The notes under the pieces are model-generated. The model was not told where the DNA came from. It worked only from the letters and a program-made list of their open reading frames with translations, and ran no database searches. The translations under genes were made by a program, and so were the position numbers. Shown here in pieces: positions 29,851-41,377 of a stretch of DNA of 64,000 nt. The number at the start of each line of letters is the position of its first letter. The first letter of the stretch is position 1. The stretch is from Cordilura impudica (Eukaryota; Arthropoda; Insecta; Diptera; Scathophagidae): assembly GCA_963682025.1 (NCBI GenBank), contig OY821520.1, forward strand, positions 91,967,992 through 92,031,991, in the 5' to 3' direction.

Positions 29851-32199
29851 TTCTCGGCTACCATGGATCCTACCATTATCCGGTTGAAAACTCCACCGTG
29901 AGTCACATGTTTATAGTCTGTGCTCTTCCTCCATCTAAGTTCGACTTCTTTCATTCGAAAATCTGATTCAATATATACTTATAAATCAAAGTAGATGAAA
30001 ATACAACTTACCCTTTCCCAATCGATATACTTTTATATTCTTAATAACAAAATTAACTACAGCTTCTTTGACGCGCTTTGTTATTTTAGGAATTTGTTTC
30101 TGCTTCTTAAATTGTTTGCGCTCACCAACCAATTACTAACGTGGACGATTTGCTTGATTTGCGTGAAATACGAGTCTCAGTGCTCAAATTAAGCTTTCGT
30201 TTGGTGCAACTCAAAGAATAAATATATAAATATGCCTCCCGGTTTCTTTCATTGTTACTCCGCGATCGTATTAAGCGATAATTTAACCTTGCTCAAATTC
30301 AGAAAGTTTCGTACCTCGTGGCATTTAAAAAAATTTTAAATGTTCATTAACTTTGGACACTGAAATGACACTGCAGGCTATGATTTTAGTAAGTAGCCTA
30401 TAAATGTTCCGTTAGTCCAGAATAGTTCATCTCTTGCTGTCTGCAGGAGTGAGTGACCTTAAAAATTTAAATTGTTTTTTTCAGGGTGGTACTTCAATTT
30501 CAACTGGTTATCAAAAACTTGTCTCAGAAACTGATCTTCAATAAGTGAAAAACAGATTAGTAACTCTGATCTCTAAGATGGCATAAATTTACTAAACCCT
30601 TAAGAGCATATTGGTTCTTCACATAAACTTATGTATTTACTTCTATGCCTCGGGGAAAGTAAAAATACAATTTAAGTGAATAGTAATTTTTTAAATCCAC
30701 ATACTCACATATCAATCACGGGATATGGTAATGTGGTTAGAATTGATTGTCGGCCTGCTACTTGCATGCCAAACTCAAATCAAATCCCCATCAAGAACCA
30801 AGCAAAGATAACAGCAGTAGAAAAAATTGCACCCAAAAAAAAAGCCATAACAAAAAATTAAGAAGATGCAAAGCGTAAATTACAGTCATCAAATTAAAAA
30901 TTTAAATTCAAATAAGACGAAAATAAGGAAACCATGAAAACTAAAAACAGTAGTATCCTGACAGTAGCTACAGCAACAGAAAAAAAACATTAAACAATTT
31001 GGATGCGGTTACTTTCCAAACACAACAATCCAATGTGGATACTTGGTTAATATAAAAATCACAGTCTTGTCTTAAGTTTTTTTTTCCAGTTCTTTTTTTA
31101 GAGAAGAATATTCATTAGACAATTGAAGTTGTGTTGTTTTTAAAGATTTTGTGGTATATTTGCGTCTTGCTACTTCATTGATTGTAGTTCGGCAGTAGCA
31201 GTAACAGTAGTAGTAAATGAAAGACGTCATAATAATTTAAAACTCTCATGTGGTCATATCCACCTTACTTGGATACTTACCTCATCATGAGGCAAGCATC
31301 ACAAGGCCAAGTACAGGAAAAAAAAGCATGCATATAACAGCTACTTAATGATATGCCACACAGTTAATTTTGTTATTTTTATTTTTTTCCGCTTTGTATC
31401 CTCTTTACCTAAAGCCTGAGAAAATTTTCTTTTCTTAATTTGTTGTTTTTTTTTTTATTTGCCACTTCTTGATTTTGTTCTGATGCTGATTTCTGATGGA
31501 AGTGATTTATTTAATGTTTAACTTCTTGTATGCGGTAAGATATAAACTACATATTATGGTGGGACATCATTGATGACCGATTTCTATTAGTCTCTCTCTT
31601 TTTGTTTATTTTCATTCTACCAGCTTAGCGATTATTGAGGTTTCTTTATGCATAAGGTCAAGGTGACCAGAGTTTTGCCAGCAAATGAAATTTATAGTGT
31701 TAATATTTGTTCCGATTTCTATTTCATTATATAAATAGAGTTAACGTTAAAAGTTCCAATTAGTTCAACATAGTTAGGATTATGTGGTTGGCGCTTAACT
31801 TAATACAGAGTAAATGCCACTGTCATTTAGCCAATCATCTCAATTGTTGAGAAATTGTTTTGCTTGTAAGGGTAGAGGATTACTGGTAGGTCGAAGGTGT
31901 CACCATTTTGATGGTGTAGTTACGAGCTTTAATTCGAATTAAAAAGAAGTCTTTCGAAACACATTTTCAGTTCAATTAATTTGTGGATATCTTGAAAACA
32001 TATATTCTGAATACTTATATTGAATTTTTTCTTCAAAGAACGAAGTTGTTTTCGAACTTACAGAAAATAAATTTATCTGGAATGAGTATATTAGACCGAT
32101 CTGGCTATATTTCTGATCACTGAAACAGTGGTGGAGTCAGCAATCAGCCGATGAAAGACATAAGTCATATGGATTTACGTACGTGCCTGTCTTGTCGAC
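29851..32199. other. Long stretch without recognisable features
   Basis: About 2.3 kb with no domain-bearing frame on either strand. Trinucleotide-like patches such as CAGTAGCAGTAACAGTAGTA (near 31193) occur. It could contain intronic or intergenic host DNA, but nothing shows which. Confidence 0.45.
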
Positions 32200-33530
32200 T
32201 TAACCACACGGTGTTTTAAGGTGAGATACAAGGCGTCCACAGGCGCCCCTTCCTTAGATGCTAGCAAGCTAGGACAGATGATTTGGCATACTCTCCTCGC
32301 TTTGCTATTGGGTTGGCCCGATCTAAAAGCCGTCTACTCTATGGGTCGTAGAACCCGGTTGAACGGAACTCCACATCGAACTGTGTTCTTACCGCGATTT
32401 TGGGCTACCACAGCCACCACGAAACTCCCCGAGGTGCCCTTCCCAAAAAAGCTATTTAAGGGTACAGCACTTTGTTGTCGGTCATAAGAAGCACTTGCAA
32501 AAACACATAACTTCAATAACCGCACATTTGTCTACTAAGTTCGTTCTTACTAGCTGTTATTATCAGTTGGACCTGATATATACAACGTTCCGTACCAACT
32601 TTTCAATCGATATCCGTCTCATCCGCGAAACGTTGTATTGTCAAACGACTCAAGCGGTCTTGGACTCGTCTTCCATCCGGCCCTCTTGCCTACTAATTCT
32701 ACCGTACTGGTACTAGCTCACCCATTCACATCTTAGAATTTTTCGACTCATGCCTTCATCCGTCTACTACGCTCCGAACTGACTAATCGGCGCCATCATG
32801 CTAGATGATGCTTACGTCAACGTTCGGTACTTCGCTTTTAAACTGGTCTCCGATGCGTCTTGGATGCTGTATTAACATGTGCACCTGCCTCAAACGCCTT
32901 TGACTCGTCTTCGACCCACACTCTCGCTCAAATTCCTCCGTCATGATATCTTGTCAGGATCACTGACGCACCCACACAGGGCCTTTTTTTCGCTCATGTA
33001 ACATCTTTACCAACATTTACACCTTGGGATACCAACACAATTATGGGGTGTGACAACCATTTCATTTGGTAGGTTTTGACATCTCCAGTTTTATGTTTTT
33101 GCTTGTGCTGCCTCTGACTTTGACAACGCTGTAAGGTGACCTTGGGCTCAATAGCTCACCCGTGGTACCTATTTATAGCCTAAGGTAAGGCTTCGTTGGC
33201 AGTCTGGCCACATACTAGCCGCTACCAAGTTATTCCCCAAATAGAATAGTACTTGGTGGACCTGACCTTAACCTTTAGCCGCTAGGAATAATCACCATAA
33301 TTAACTGGCTTTGGCTAGCGTTGCCCGGGAGCACCTTTTGGAGGCAGGTTATAGGCATGGGCGAAGTACCAACCGTCACTGGCGAACCAGCAACTTTATG
33401 ATACAACTTTGCTCCCTGCCGGTAAGAGACAAAAAAGCATTTTGTCCTGATGAGTTTCACATGGGCAAACTCACACAATATTTTCTTAAATCAACTTTAT
33501 AACCATTCCAAGAAAAGCCGTGCAGAACTT
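32200..33530. other. GC-richer block of unknown identity
   Basis: The block is visibly richer in C and G than its surroundings. It uses many CTCGTC, CCGTC and GGCG words, and phrases such as TTGGACTCGTCTTCCATCCG and TTTGACTCGTCTTCGACCCA recur. The longest frames (32221-32487 plus and 33311-33502 plus) show no known domain. It sits directly upstream of a plus-strand LINE reverse transcriptase fragment. It may be the 5' part of that LINE, too decayed to recognise, but this is only a positional argument. Confidence 0.4.
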
Positions 33531-33539
33531 TGCACTGCT

Positions 33540-34200
33540 TATAGGATTATCGACCTAATAATTTATGCCCTTAAAATATTCATCAAAATAATTCACGCCA
33601 GAATATATAGAAATGTGAAAAGATAATTGGTGCATCTCAGTTCAGTTTAAAAGGAGGAAGTAGCACCCCAGCAAATAACTTCATTCTATACAGATACTGG
33701 TTAAGAAATGCAGAAATTTACAGAAGGACGTTTCTTATGCTTGATTGAATACGAAAAAGCGTTCGGGACGGTGCAACATGTTAAACTGATGGAAATTCTT
33801 ATATCCACCGGCGTAGACCACAAGGAAATCCGATGTATTAGGAGCCTGTATTGGCATCAAGCAGCACAAGTTAATGTCAAAAAAGGCATGTCACAAAATA
33901 TCGTAATTTCAGACAAGGCCGTTTACTGTCCCCATTATTATTTAATATCTACACCGAAAGAATCTTCCAGGAATCCATGAGCAATATTAGAAAATGTATC
34001 TATATAAAAGCCGTGTTCCTCAACAATATTAGATACGCTTATAACACTACCTTACTGGCAGAAAGAATATATGAGTTCCAAGATCGACTAGCCAAACTAA
34101 CTGTATACAGTGAAACATAAGGCCTGAGGATTGATATAAAGAAGACGATATATGTTATTGTGAGTAGAAATAGTCACAACACAACCATCTTAAAGATGTT
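33540..34200 (+). pseudogene. RTE/L1-type LINE reverse transcriptase, heavily decayed
   Basis: Across three frames the plus strand reads LKIFIKIIHARIYRN, then SQFSLKGGSSTPANNF and RNAEIYRRTFLMLD. It continues YEKAFGTVQHVKLMEIL, LYWHQAAQVNVKKG and LLFNIYTERIFQESMSNIRK. This is the pattern of a LINE reverse transcriptase with DYEKAFDRVQH and LYW-Q-A motifs, common in RTE/L1-like insect elements. The normal catalytic motif RYADDT appears as RYAYNT, so both aspartates are changed. An in-frame stop then precedes LRIDIKKT. It is clearly a different family from LINE B. Confidence 0.75.
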
Positions 34201-34939
34201 TTGAAAAGTAAAAAAAAATGCCGTATTGATATGGCAAGGGAAGCATCTCGAAACAGAACTATGATTCGTCAAGATATAAAGAAGCTGTAAACCTTTGAAA
34301 TGTGTAATTACCTTTAATACCATGGATCCACTTTATATCGAAATCGAAGTGCTGAGAAAAATACCGCAGCGTCGTTCATTAAACACATCATTTACGTCAA
34401 AACGACACATAAATTCTTGAACTCTAGTTTATCCAGTATACAATAAAGATTTTTTACCAAGACAGAGCATCTGCAAATCGTCAAGTTCTCCGTAGTGACC
34501 AGTAATCACCCCGCTGAGTCTATGACAATCTTTTCTTACGGAGTGACATTAAATAGCGTGCCACCTTGAGGCTGTATTTTGGCCACAACCTTTTGGGAAT
34601 AGTACAGGTTATTCCCATCTATAAAACTTATAATGGTCCTCACCGGGAGGTATAGCAAGTTCTATCGGAATTCTTCGAACGGAAAAATATTAACTTGGTC
34701 ACTCTACAATCAGAGGGAGTAATATTTCAAATGACCATATTACTGTGTCCAAAAATGCATTGACTAAACCATGCAGTTAGGAGTTCTTCAGTTCATGGAG
34801 TAAGAATTGTAAGAATAGTTAATCTGATACATGGCCTTCAGCTTCAGTCCCCACATACAGAAAACGGATTAATTGTTACAACCGAGAGATGCCTCGGATC
34901 CTTTGTCATGTCCAATTGCAGTGTAGGTACACAATACTC
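34201..34939. other. Unassigned sequence between LINE and Harbinger remnants
   Basis: No frame with a domain is visible. Phrases such as GAAGCATCTCGAAACAGAAC may be the decayed end of the LINE, but this cannot be supported. Confidence 0.4.
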
Positions 34940-35460
34940 TTATTTCGTAAACTTAGTTTTTATTTTAGCTATTGCTGTCTCAACATGGATGAACTCATTA
35001 TGGTATTGGAAAAACTAAGTCCACGTCTTCAAAGTTCAACAGTACCGGCATTAATAGAATTATCTATCACACTTTGGATTCAAACTACTGATACATTTCA
35101 AGGTGTTATAGGTAAGGATTTGTAATTGGCTATATTCAATCTTTACCTAATCGACACTGTATTTCTTTTTTTACTTTTTCTGGCTATGGATTGGAGTCAT
35201 TTCTAATACCCCCTTATAAATATGTAACGGCTGGAACGGTGAAGCACAAATCTAATAAAAAAACACGCTTCATGTCCCAATGTTGTGGAAAGAACAATTG
35301 GTGTATTGAAGATCAGGTTTGGATGTCTGCTAGGCACATTATTATATAACCCATAAAAGCTCATATATGCAGAGAGTACAACATAGACTGCGAAGAAGAG
35401 CTAGCGTGCAATGATAATGAAGGTGATAAAGACGGTGTCGAGGAGTTTTCCCTAGGGAGC
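34940..35460 (+). pseudogene. PIF/Harbinger transposase (HARBI1-like) fragments
   Basis: An upstream frame reads VLEKLSPRLQSSTVPALIEL, then ITLWIQTTDTFQGVIGKDL, similar to the N-terminal helix-turn-helix region of Harbinger transposases. Downstream (about 35280-35460) another frame reads PNVVERTIGVLKIRFGCLLG, then AHICREYNID. This matches the conserved C-terminal part in which NVVER-hG-LK-RF precedes the hN-R helix. Between them little is preserved and the catalytic acidic residues cannot be placed. The fragment stands alone: no inverted repeats, no 3-bp duplication and no Myb-like partner gene were found. Confidence 0.65.
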
Positions 35461-35542
35461 ATGTTATTAACATTGCCAAACGCTCAAGGGATAATCTTGC
35501 TGCTTAGCTGAACTAAATTATTAAAAGTATTTTTTATTTATA

Positions 35543-36728
35543 AAGGGTCCGCCAAATAACTTTTTTTTTTTGAAAATGCTATAAAAAAAAACTACTGAAT
35601 ATTATCTCAAATTTCTTTTTTATTTGACAGTACAATCCTTCCGGTTAATAATAGAAAATAATTTCATTCAAATGGCTGCCTCGGCTGGCCATGCAGTAGC
35701 CTACACGATAGGCCCAATTTTTAAGCCCATTATTAATGGCGTAACACTTATCTTTGAGGGCACCACACAAATAATAGTCCAACGGTGTCAAATCGCAGCT
35801 CCGAGGTGGCCAAACGACATCAGTTCAGCGGCTGATAATGCGATCTTCAAAAACAGGGCGCAAAACATCGAGTGTAGCTTCGGCTGTGTGGCACGTAGCG
35901 CCGTCCTGTTGAAACCAAATGTTGCCAATATCCTCCTCTTCAATTTTTGTGAACAAAAATTCGTTCAACATGGTCATTGACTGTAACGGCCACTCCTTGC
36001 TCATTTTCGAAGAAAAATGGCCCAATTATGCCTCTGGACCAAAATCCGCAACAAACAGTCACTCGTTTTGGGTGTAGCAGCTTTTCAATGTATGTGTGCG
36101 GGCTTTCTGTGCCCCAAATGCGACAAACTTGCTTGTTTACATACCCGCCAAGATCAAAATGAGCTTCATCTGAAAATATGATTTTTTTTTTTTGGCAAAA
36201 TCGGCATCTTCTGTAAGTCGATCGCAGGCCCACTTAGCGAAGCGAAAACGCATTGAAGGGTCAGTTGGCTTCAACTCTTCAACCAATTGGACTTTGTATG
36301 GCATCATACCAAGGTCTTTATGCAAAATTCGTCTCAATGATGCCTCCGAAATGTTCAATTCTTGAGAACGACGGTGAATTGATGTTGATGGCGCTTCACG
36401 CACACTTTCTGCCACAACAGCAATATTCTCGGGTGTACGCACTGTTTTTGGCCTTTCACGCATTGGTTTATCGATGAGGATGCCAGTTTCTTTCACTTTT
36501 TTCTTCTTCCAAAATCCGTACGCAATTTTCGCACACATTCTGCAACATTACCATGATTTTCAAAGTAATGTCGCAATATTTCCCAGCGTTGTTCAAGCGT
36601 ATACAGAACCATATTCGTTCAGCGGAAGGATAAAACTAATTATCTGTGAAATCAGACATCAGCTAAGTGTTACCATTCACGAAATAAGCACTAGTTGAAA
36701 AAAAAAAAACGTTAGATGGCGGAACCTT
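35543..36728 (-). mobile_element. Rosa-like DD41D transposon, second family member
   Basis: Inverted ends match: AAGGGTCCGCCAAATAACTT on the left, and AAGGTTCCGCCATCTAACGT as the reverse complement of the right. A T run follows each. TA flanks both sides (35541-35542 and 36729-36730), giving a 1,186-bp element. The first six bases agree with the ends of the 524-1723 element except one. The transposase runs on the minus strand. Confidence 0.88.
35660..36600 (-). pseudogene. DD41D transposase pseudogene, few breaks
   Basis: The N-terminal helix-turn-helix part is at 36600-36137 (RPKTVRTPENIAVVAESVRE, then SIHRRSQELNISEASLRRIL). The catalytic part has SDEAHF with the first Asp at 36168-36170, FQQDGATCH with the second at 35903-35905, and LTPLDYY with the third at 35777-35779. 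The spacing between the last two is 41 residues. Breaks are a slip in the poly-A run (T run on the plus strand near 36181-36191), a second shift between 36025 and 35940, and an in-frame TGA at 35825-35827. These breaks are few, so the copy is moderately young. Its C-terminal end runs on to about 35660. Confidence 0.85.
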
Positions 36729-36830
36729 TATTTAACTTCAATTTATTTAATAAAATAAGCTAAATAAAACATTTAATGTAATAAGGAAGTTGTTTTCTTT
36801 GGTATCAGTTGTTAAGGAATTATTATACCC

Positions 36831-37621
36831 TATACCACTATGTGGTTTGGGTATAATGACTTTGTGCTGCTGTTTGTAACAACCAATAATATTTGACCTA
36901 CATCCATCTTTAATTATACCGATCGAATCAGAATCACTATCTGATTCGATTAAACGATGTCCGTCCGTCCGTCCGTCCGTCTGTGTGTCCATGTAAAGCT
37001 TGTAATCAAACTGCAGGTCGCAAATATGAATATATTTTGATGAAATTTGGTATTTAATCTTTTACCGGCCATGGGATGAACGCTATTGAAAGTGGTGAGA
37101 ATCGGTCCATGTTCAGACCTAGCCCCCATATAAATGACCCCTATGAAATCGACATAAATTGCCATAAGATCCAAATTGTCGTATAGATCTTAGTCAAATT
37201 GGGTTTGTATGTATATATTACATCCACTAATCAGTAGTCTAAAAATGATCCTTATTCGACAACTCTTAGTCATAGGCCCCATAGAGCTGCTTCCCGATCT
37301 TTACTTAAATCTATCAAAAAACAAAAATATTGCACTGATTCTTCTCAAATTTTGTGTGTATATATTTTTGCAAAATACAAGAGACTTTACCAAACATGGT
37401 CAGGATCGGTCCATTTTTGGGCCTAGTCCCCATATATATATAGCATCCGATATGAACTTTTTCATATCTGCAGCCGAAAAACTTAATAAAAATCCCACTC
37501 AAATTTGGTTTATGCTTATTTTCTATATCCAGTTAGTTGGGCCTGAGAGATAGGGTCTCTAAACGCATGGTGTAGGGTATCGTATAGTCGGTCTAGACCG
37601 ATTATAATTTTCTTACTTGTT
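36831..37621 (+). repeat. INE-1-like family A element, complete
   Basis: The 5' end is TTATACCCTATACCACTATG. A (GTCC)n tract lies at about 36958-36980 and the 3' hairpin at about 37583-37606 has one mismatch. The terminus is TTCTTACTTGTTT. It abuts an inverted partial copy starting at 37622. Confidence 0.88.
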
Positions 37622-38096
37622 TTTTTGATAGATTTAAGTGAAGATCGGGAAGCAGCTCTATATGGGGCCTATGTCTAAAAATTGTCCTATAGGGACTAGT
37701 TTTGGACTACTCATTAATGGATATAATAAACACATACAAACCCAATTTGATTGAGATCTATATAATAAGTTGGATCTTATGGCAATTTATGTTTATTTAA
37801 TATGGGTCATTTTTATGGGGACTATGTCTGTACATGGACCGATTTTCACCAAAAGCGTTCATCATATGACCGATAAAAGCTTATATATCGAATTTCATTA
37901 CAGTATATTCATATTTGCGACCTGTAGTTTGATTACAAAGTTTACATGAACACACAGACGGGCAGACGGACGGACATCGCTAAAACGACTTAGAAAGTGA
38001 TTCTGAGAAGATCGGTATAATAAAAGATGGGTCTAGGTCAAATATTTTTGGTAGTTACAAACAGCAGTACAAAGTCATTATACCCAAACCACATAG
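37622..38096 (-). repeat. INE-1-like family A element, partial, inverted
   Basis: This copy lacks the 3' third: it starts at TTTTTTGATAGATTTAAGTG, well inside the consensus. It also lacks the last bases of the 5' end, stopping at CCCAAACCACATAG. It faces the copy at 36831-37621. The two may form a long hairpin over their shared 5' parts. Confidence 0.82.
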
Positions 38097-38579
38097 ATTA
38101 GATTTGTCGACTATCTTTAACGTGTACTTAGTGAACCACTCGGATCGTTAAAATTTGCAGAATCGCACTACAGGTTCCAGGTTATTTATTTGCACGTCCT
38201 CCCATATCTATGTATCGCTAATACTGGCTTCGGCAGAATTTTCATATACGTGACGAGTGCCATACAGTGCGTTGAATTTGTGTTGCTAAATCACGAATCG
38301 CTACCGAAATCAAATCACGAAGGGAATTACTAATTATTTGCAATATGGAAATCGACACTATGCACCTTCACATTTACCCAAATGTGATCTGGTTTTGTTA
38401 GCTATGTATAACAATGCATACCATGAAAAAACTCGTGCCATATAGACTGAATAACATCTTTACGTTCTTGCTGTATAGGGTTGTCAAATAAATTTCAAAT
38501 TCAAATAATGGGTATTTCTTGATAAATAATTTTAAACTTTTTTTACACTTTTAAATTAAATTATCACTTAATATTTAAT
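38097..38579. other. Spacer, no gene seen
   Basis: Sequence between two family A copies, with no frame or repeat that I can assign. Confidence 0.4.
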
Positions 38580-38774
38580 TTTACCCTGTACCACTATGTG
38601 GGTAAGGTATAATGACTTTGTGCTGATGTTTGTAACTAAAAAAAATATTTGGTCTAGACCCATGTTTTAATATACTGATCGAGTCAGAATCACTTTCTGA
38701 GTGGATTTCGTGAGGTTCATCTGCCCGTCTGTGTGTCCATGCAAACCTTGAAATCAAACTACAGGTCGCAAATA

Positions 38775-38843
<69 letters not shown>

Positions 38844-39392
38844 ATGAAATTTAGTATATAAGCTTCTATCGGCCATAGGATGAAACACTATTGAAATTGG
38901 TCCATGTTCAGACATAGTCCCCATACAAATGACCCCTATGAAATCTACATAAATTGTCATAACATCCAAATTATCATATACATCTCGGTCAAATTGGGTT
39001 TGTATATGTTTTTTATATCCATTTATCTGTAGTCCAAAAATAAACCCTATAGGATAATTCTTAGTCATAGCCCCCATATTAAGCTGTTTCCCGATCTTCA
39101 CCTAAATCTATCAAAAAACAAAAAATTGCACAGATATTTCTCAACTTTGGTTTTTATATGTTTGTGCAAAATACAAGTGACTTTACCAAATATGGTTAGG
39201 ATCTGTCCATTTTTCGACAGAGTCACCATATATATGTATATAGCGTCATGAACTTTTCAATACCTACAGCCAAAATAATGAATAACAATACCACTAAATC
39301 GAATTAATTGTACCTAAGAGATAGGATCTCTAAACGCATGGTATATGTTATCGTATAGGTGGCCTAAACCGGTTATAATTTACTGACTTGTT
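38580..39392 (+). repeat. INE-1-like family A element with AT expansion
   Basis: This diverged copy has TACCCTGTACCACTATGTGG at the 5' end. GTCC repeats are almost absent, reduced to CATCTGCCCGTCTGTGTGTC. The terminal hairpin is degraded (GGTGGCCTAAACCGGTTATA). A long AT run interrupts it at about 38774-38840. Confidence 0.82.
38774..38840. repeat. (AT)n microsatellite inside family A
   Basis: A nearly pure AT dinucleotide run of about 65 bp replaces the short ATGAATATATTTTGATG segment of other family A copies. It apparently grew from the ATATAT in that segment. The Tyr/Ile repeat frame it creates is not a gene. Confidence 0.9.
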
Positions 39393-40015
39393 TTATTTAA
39401 TTTTATGTGACATATGACAAACTAAATCAACAAATTCGGCTTTGCTAAACATATTCTTTGTTGTTTTTCTCTGGTATTCTCACCAGAGTTTAAGTCAAGC
39501 AATTTCCTTTCGAGTAGAAAAGGCAAAATATTTTAATAATTCGTATCAGAAATAATTTGTTGCAATATCTGTAAAAATATTTTCGATTTGAATTATGTAT
39601 GTTGTTAAAATGGAATCAGTAGTTACATCGCAAATAATTATGAATGACGCATATTATTGTTGGTTTTATGAAGTTGCCTCAACTAAATTAATTTAGTAAT
39701 TAGTAAAAAGACATTGATTGGTAAAAGGTATTCTAATTTTGTTGATGCAGATACCTTTATTTTAAATGAATTGTGTTTATGCGATAGTTATAATTGAATA
39801 TCTATTGCATGTTAAAAAATTAAAAAATACAATAAAAATTCTTATTACTTTATTTAATTTTTCTAATTGTAACCGAATTCTAACACATCTTTTTTTTGTG
39901 TGCAGGATGATCCAAACCCTTTCAACAATAAATGATAGGCGTTATTGGCTTTCTTCATTCTCTCCTCGGAGGTCTTGTTCCAGACCAGTTTATTATTCAA
40001 TATCAATGTTGCATG
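39393..40015. other. AT-rich sequence, no supported gene
   Basis: A pyrimidine tract and CAG at about 39889-39905 look like a splice acceptor, followed by about 100 bp of mixed composition. No protein domain or downstream donor supports an exon. See the rejected items. Confidence 0.4.
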
Positions 40016-40249
40016 TCTTTTTTTATTATTATTATTTCAAAATATAATTTAATTACAAAAATTTATAATATTTTGCCCCAGCGCCGGTAAAGGCTTGATA
40101 GAGGATAGTAAGGCAACTAATATTTACAGTTTTCTTATAACAATACACTTTTCTATATGTTATTTAAAAAGAAAACATTAGTTGTGTAAAATTGTTTAAA
40201 AAAAAGAAAAAAAAAATAGAATAAAAGAGTAACAAGTTAAATAATCCAA

Positions 40250-40592
40250 GATGTAAGAAGTATTTCGACATTTTCCAACAAATATTTTTTCAATTGATTT
40301 TTTAAATCATCAGGTAATTGATTAAACTACATGGGCCCAGAATAACTGACACGTTGTTTGGTTAACTCTAGACGACATCTCGTAACGTTTAAATTCAAAG
40401 CCTGCCTTGTAATCCTGTGAGTGTATGATACATTCTGTTGAAATTGTATAGTATGAGAACCAAAACATTTTAAACATTTGAAAACATATGTTAACAGCTT
40501 TTGTTGTATAAACCATTTACTGGGAGTGTTGTTTTAGCATAATTCTTGAAAAGATTTATTGTACTAAACCGCAGCGGAAGATTGAATACGAT
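40250..40592 (-). pseudogene. LINE B copy 3, C-terminal coding segment
   Basis: Over shifting frames the minus strand reads IVFNLPLRFSTINLF, LLTYVFKCLKCFGSHTIQFQ, NVTRCRLELTKQRVSYSGP and FNQLPDDLKNQLKKYLLENV. These align with the C-terminus of copy 2 (IIYNLPSLYSTLSLY, RCRLEATKQKIEYVG, NNLPQNIKDIQ). Several one-base shifts and stops are present. The first residues are adjacent in the ancestral protein to AQNKV at 41378, so the family A element interrupts one codon run. Confidence 0.75.
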
Positions 40593-41377
40593 TTTTATAC
40601 CCTATACCACTATGTGGTTTGGGTATAATGACTTTGTGCTGCTGTTTGTAACAACCAAAAATATTTGACCTAGACCCATCTTTAATTATACCGATCGAAT
40701 CAGAATCACTTTTTGAGTTGATTTAACAATGTCCGTCCGTCCGTCCGTCCGTCCGTCTGTGTGTCCATGTAAACATTGTAATCAAACTGCAGGTCGGAAA
40801 TATGAATATATTTTGATGAAATTTGGTATATAAGCTTTTATCGGCCATGGGATGAACGGTATTGAAATTAGTGAGAATCGGTCCATGTTCAGACCTAGCC
40901 CCCATACAAATTACCCCTATGAAATCGACATAAATTGCCATAAGATCCAAATTGTCATATAGATCTTACTCAAATTGGGTTTGTATGCGTTCATTACATC
41001 CATTAAAGAGTAGTCCAAAAATGATCCCTTTGGCCCCATATAGACTGCTTCCCGATCTTCACTAAAATCTATTAAAAACAAAAATAATGCACTGATTCTT
41101 CTCAAATTTTGTTTGTATATATTTTTGCAAAATACAAGAGGCTTTACCAAACATGATCAGGATTGGTCCATTTTTGGGCCTAGTCCCCATATAGATATAG
41201 CATCCGATATGAACTTCTTCATATCTGCAGCCAAAAAAATTGATAAAAATCCCACTCAAATTTGGTTTTTGCTTATTTTCTATGTCCAGTTAGTTGCGCC
41301 TAAGAGATAGGGTTTCTAAACGCATGGTATAGGGTATCGTATAGTCGGTCTAGACCGACTATAATTTTCTTACTTGT
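40593..41377 (+). repeat. INE-1-like family A element, complete, inserted in LINE B
   Basis: This is the reference copy of family A. The 5' end is TTTTTATACCCTATACCACT, with an adjacent ACCACTATGTGGT hairpin. A (GTCC)n run lies at about 40733-40755. The inverted ATACCCTATACCA ends the body near 41326-41338, and a perfect 24-bp palindrome lies at 41340-41363 (half-site TATAGTCGGTCT). The terminus is TTCTTACTTGTT. Sub-terminal inverted repeats, a central microsatellite and one hairpin near the 3' end are features of INE-1/DINE-1 elements. Those are held to be non-autonomous Helentrons. It interrupts a LINE B frame, so both element ends are fixed by the host sequence to within a few bases. Confidence 0.9.

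Noticed and set aside
38774..38840. Tyr/Ile repeat peptide from the AT run.
   Set aside because: Pure microsatellite translation.
39889..40005. Pyrimidine tract plus CAG followed by about 100 bp that might be a host exon.
   Set aside because: Frames there show no known domain, one frame stops quickly, and no convincing donor site follows before the LINE tail. Evidence is too weak for an exon.
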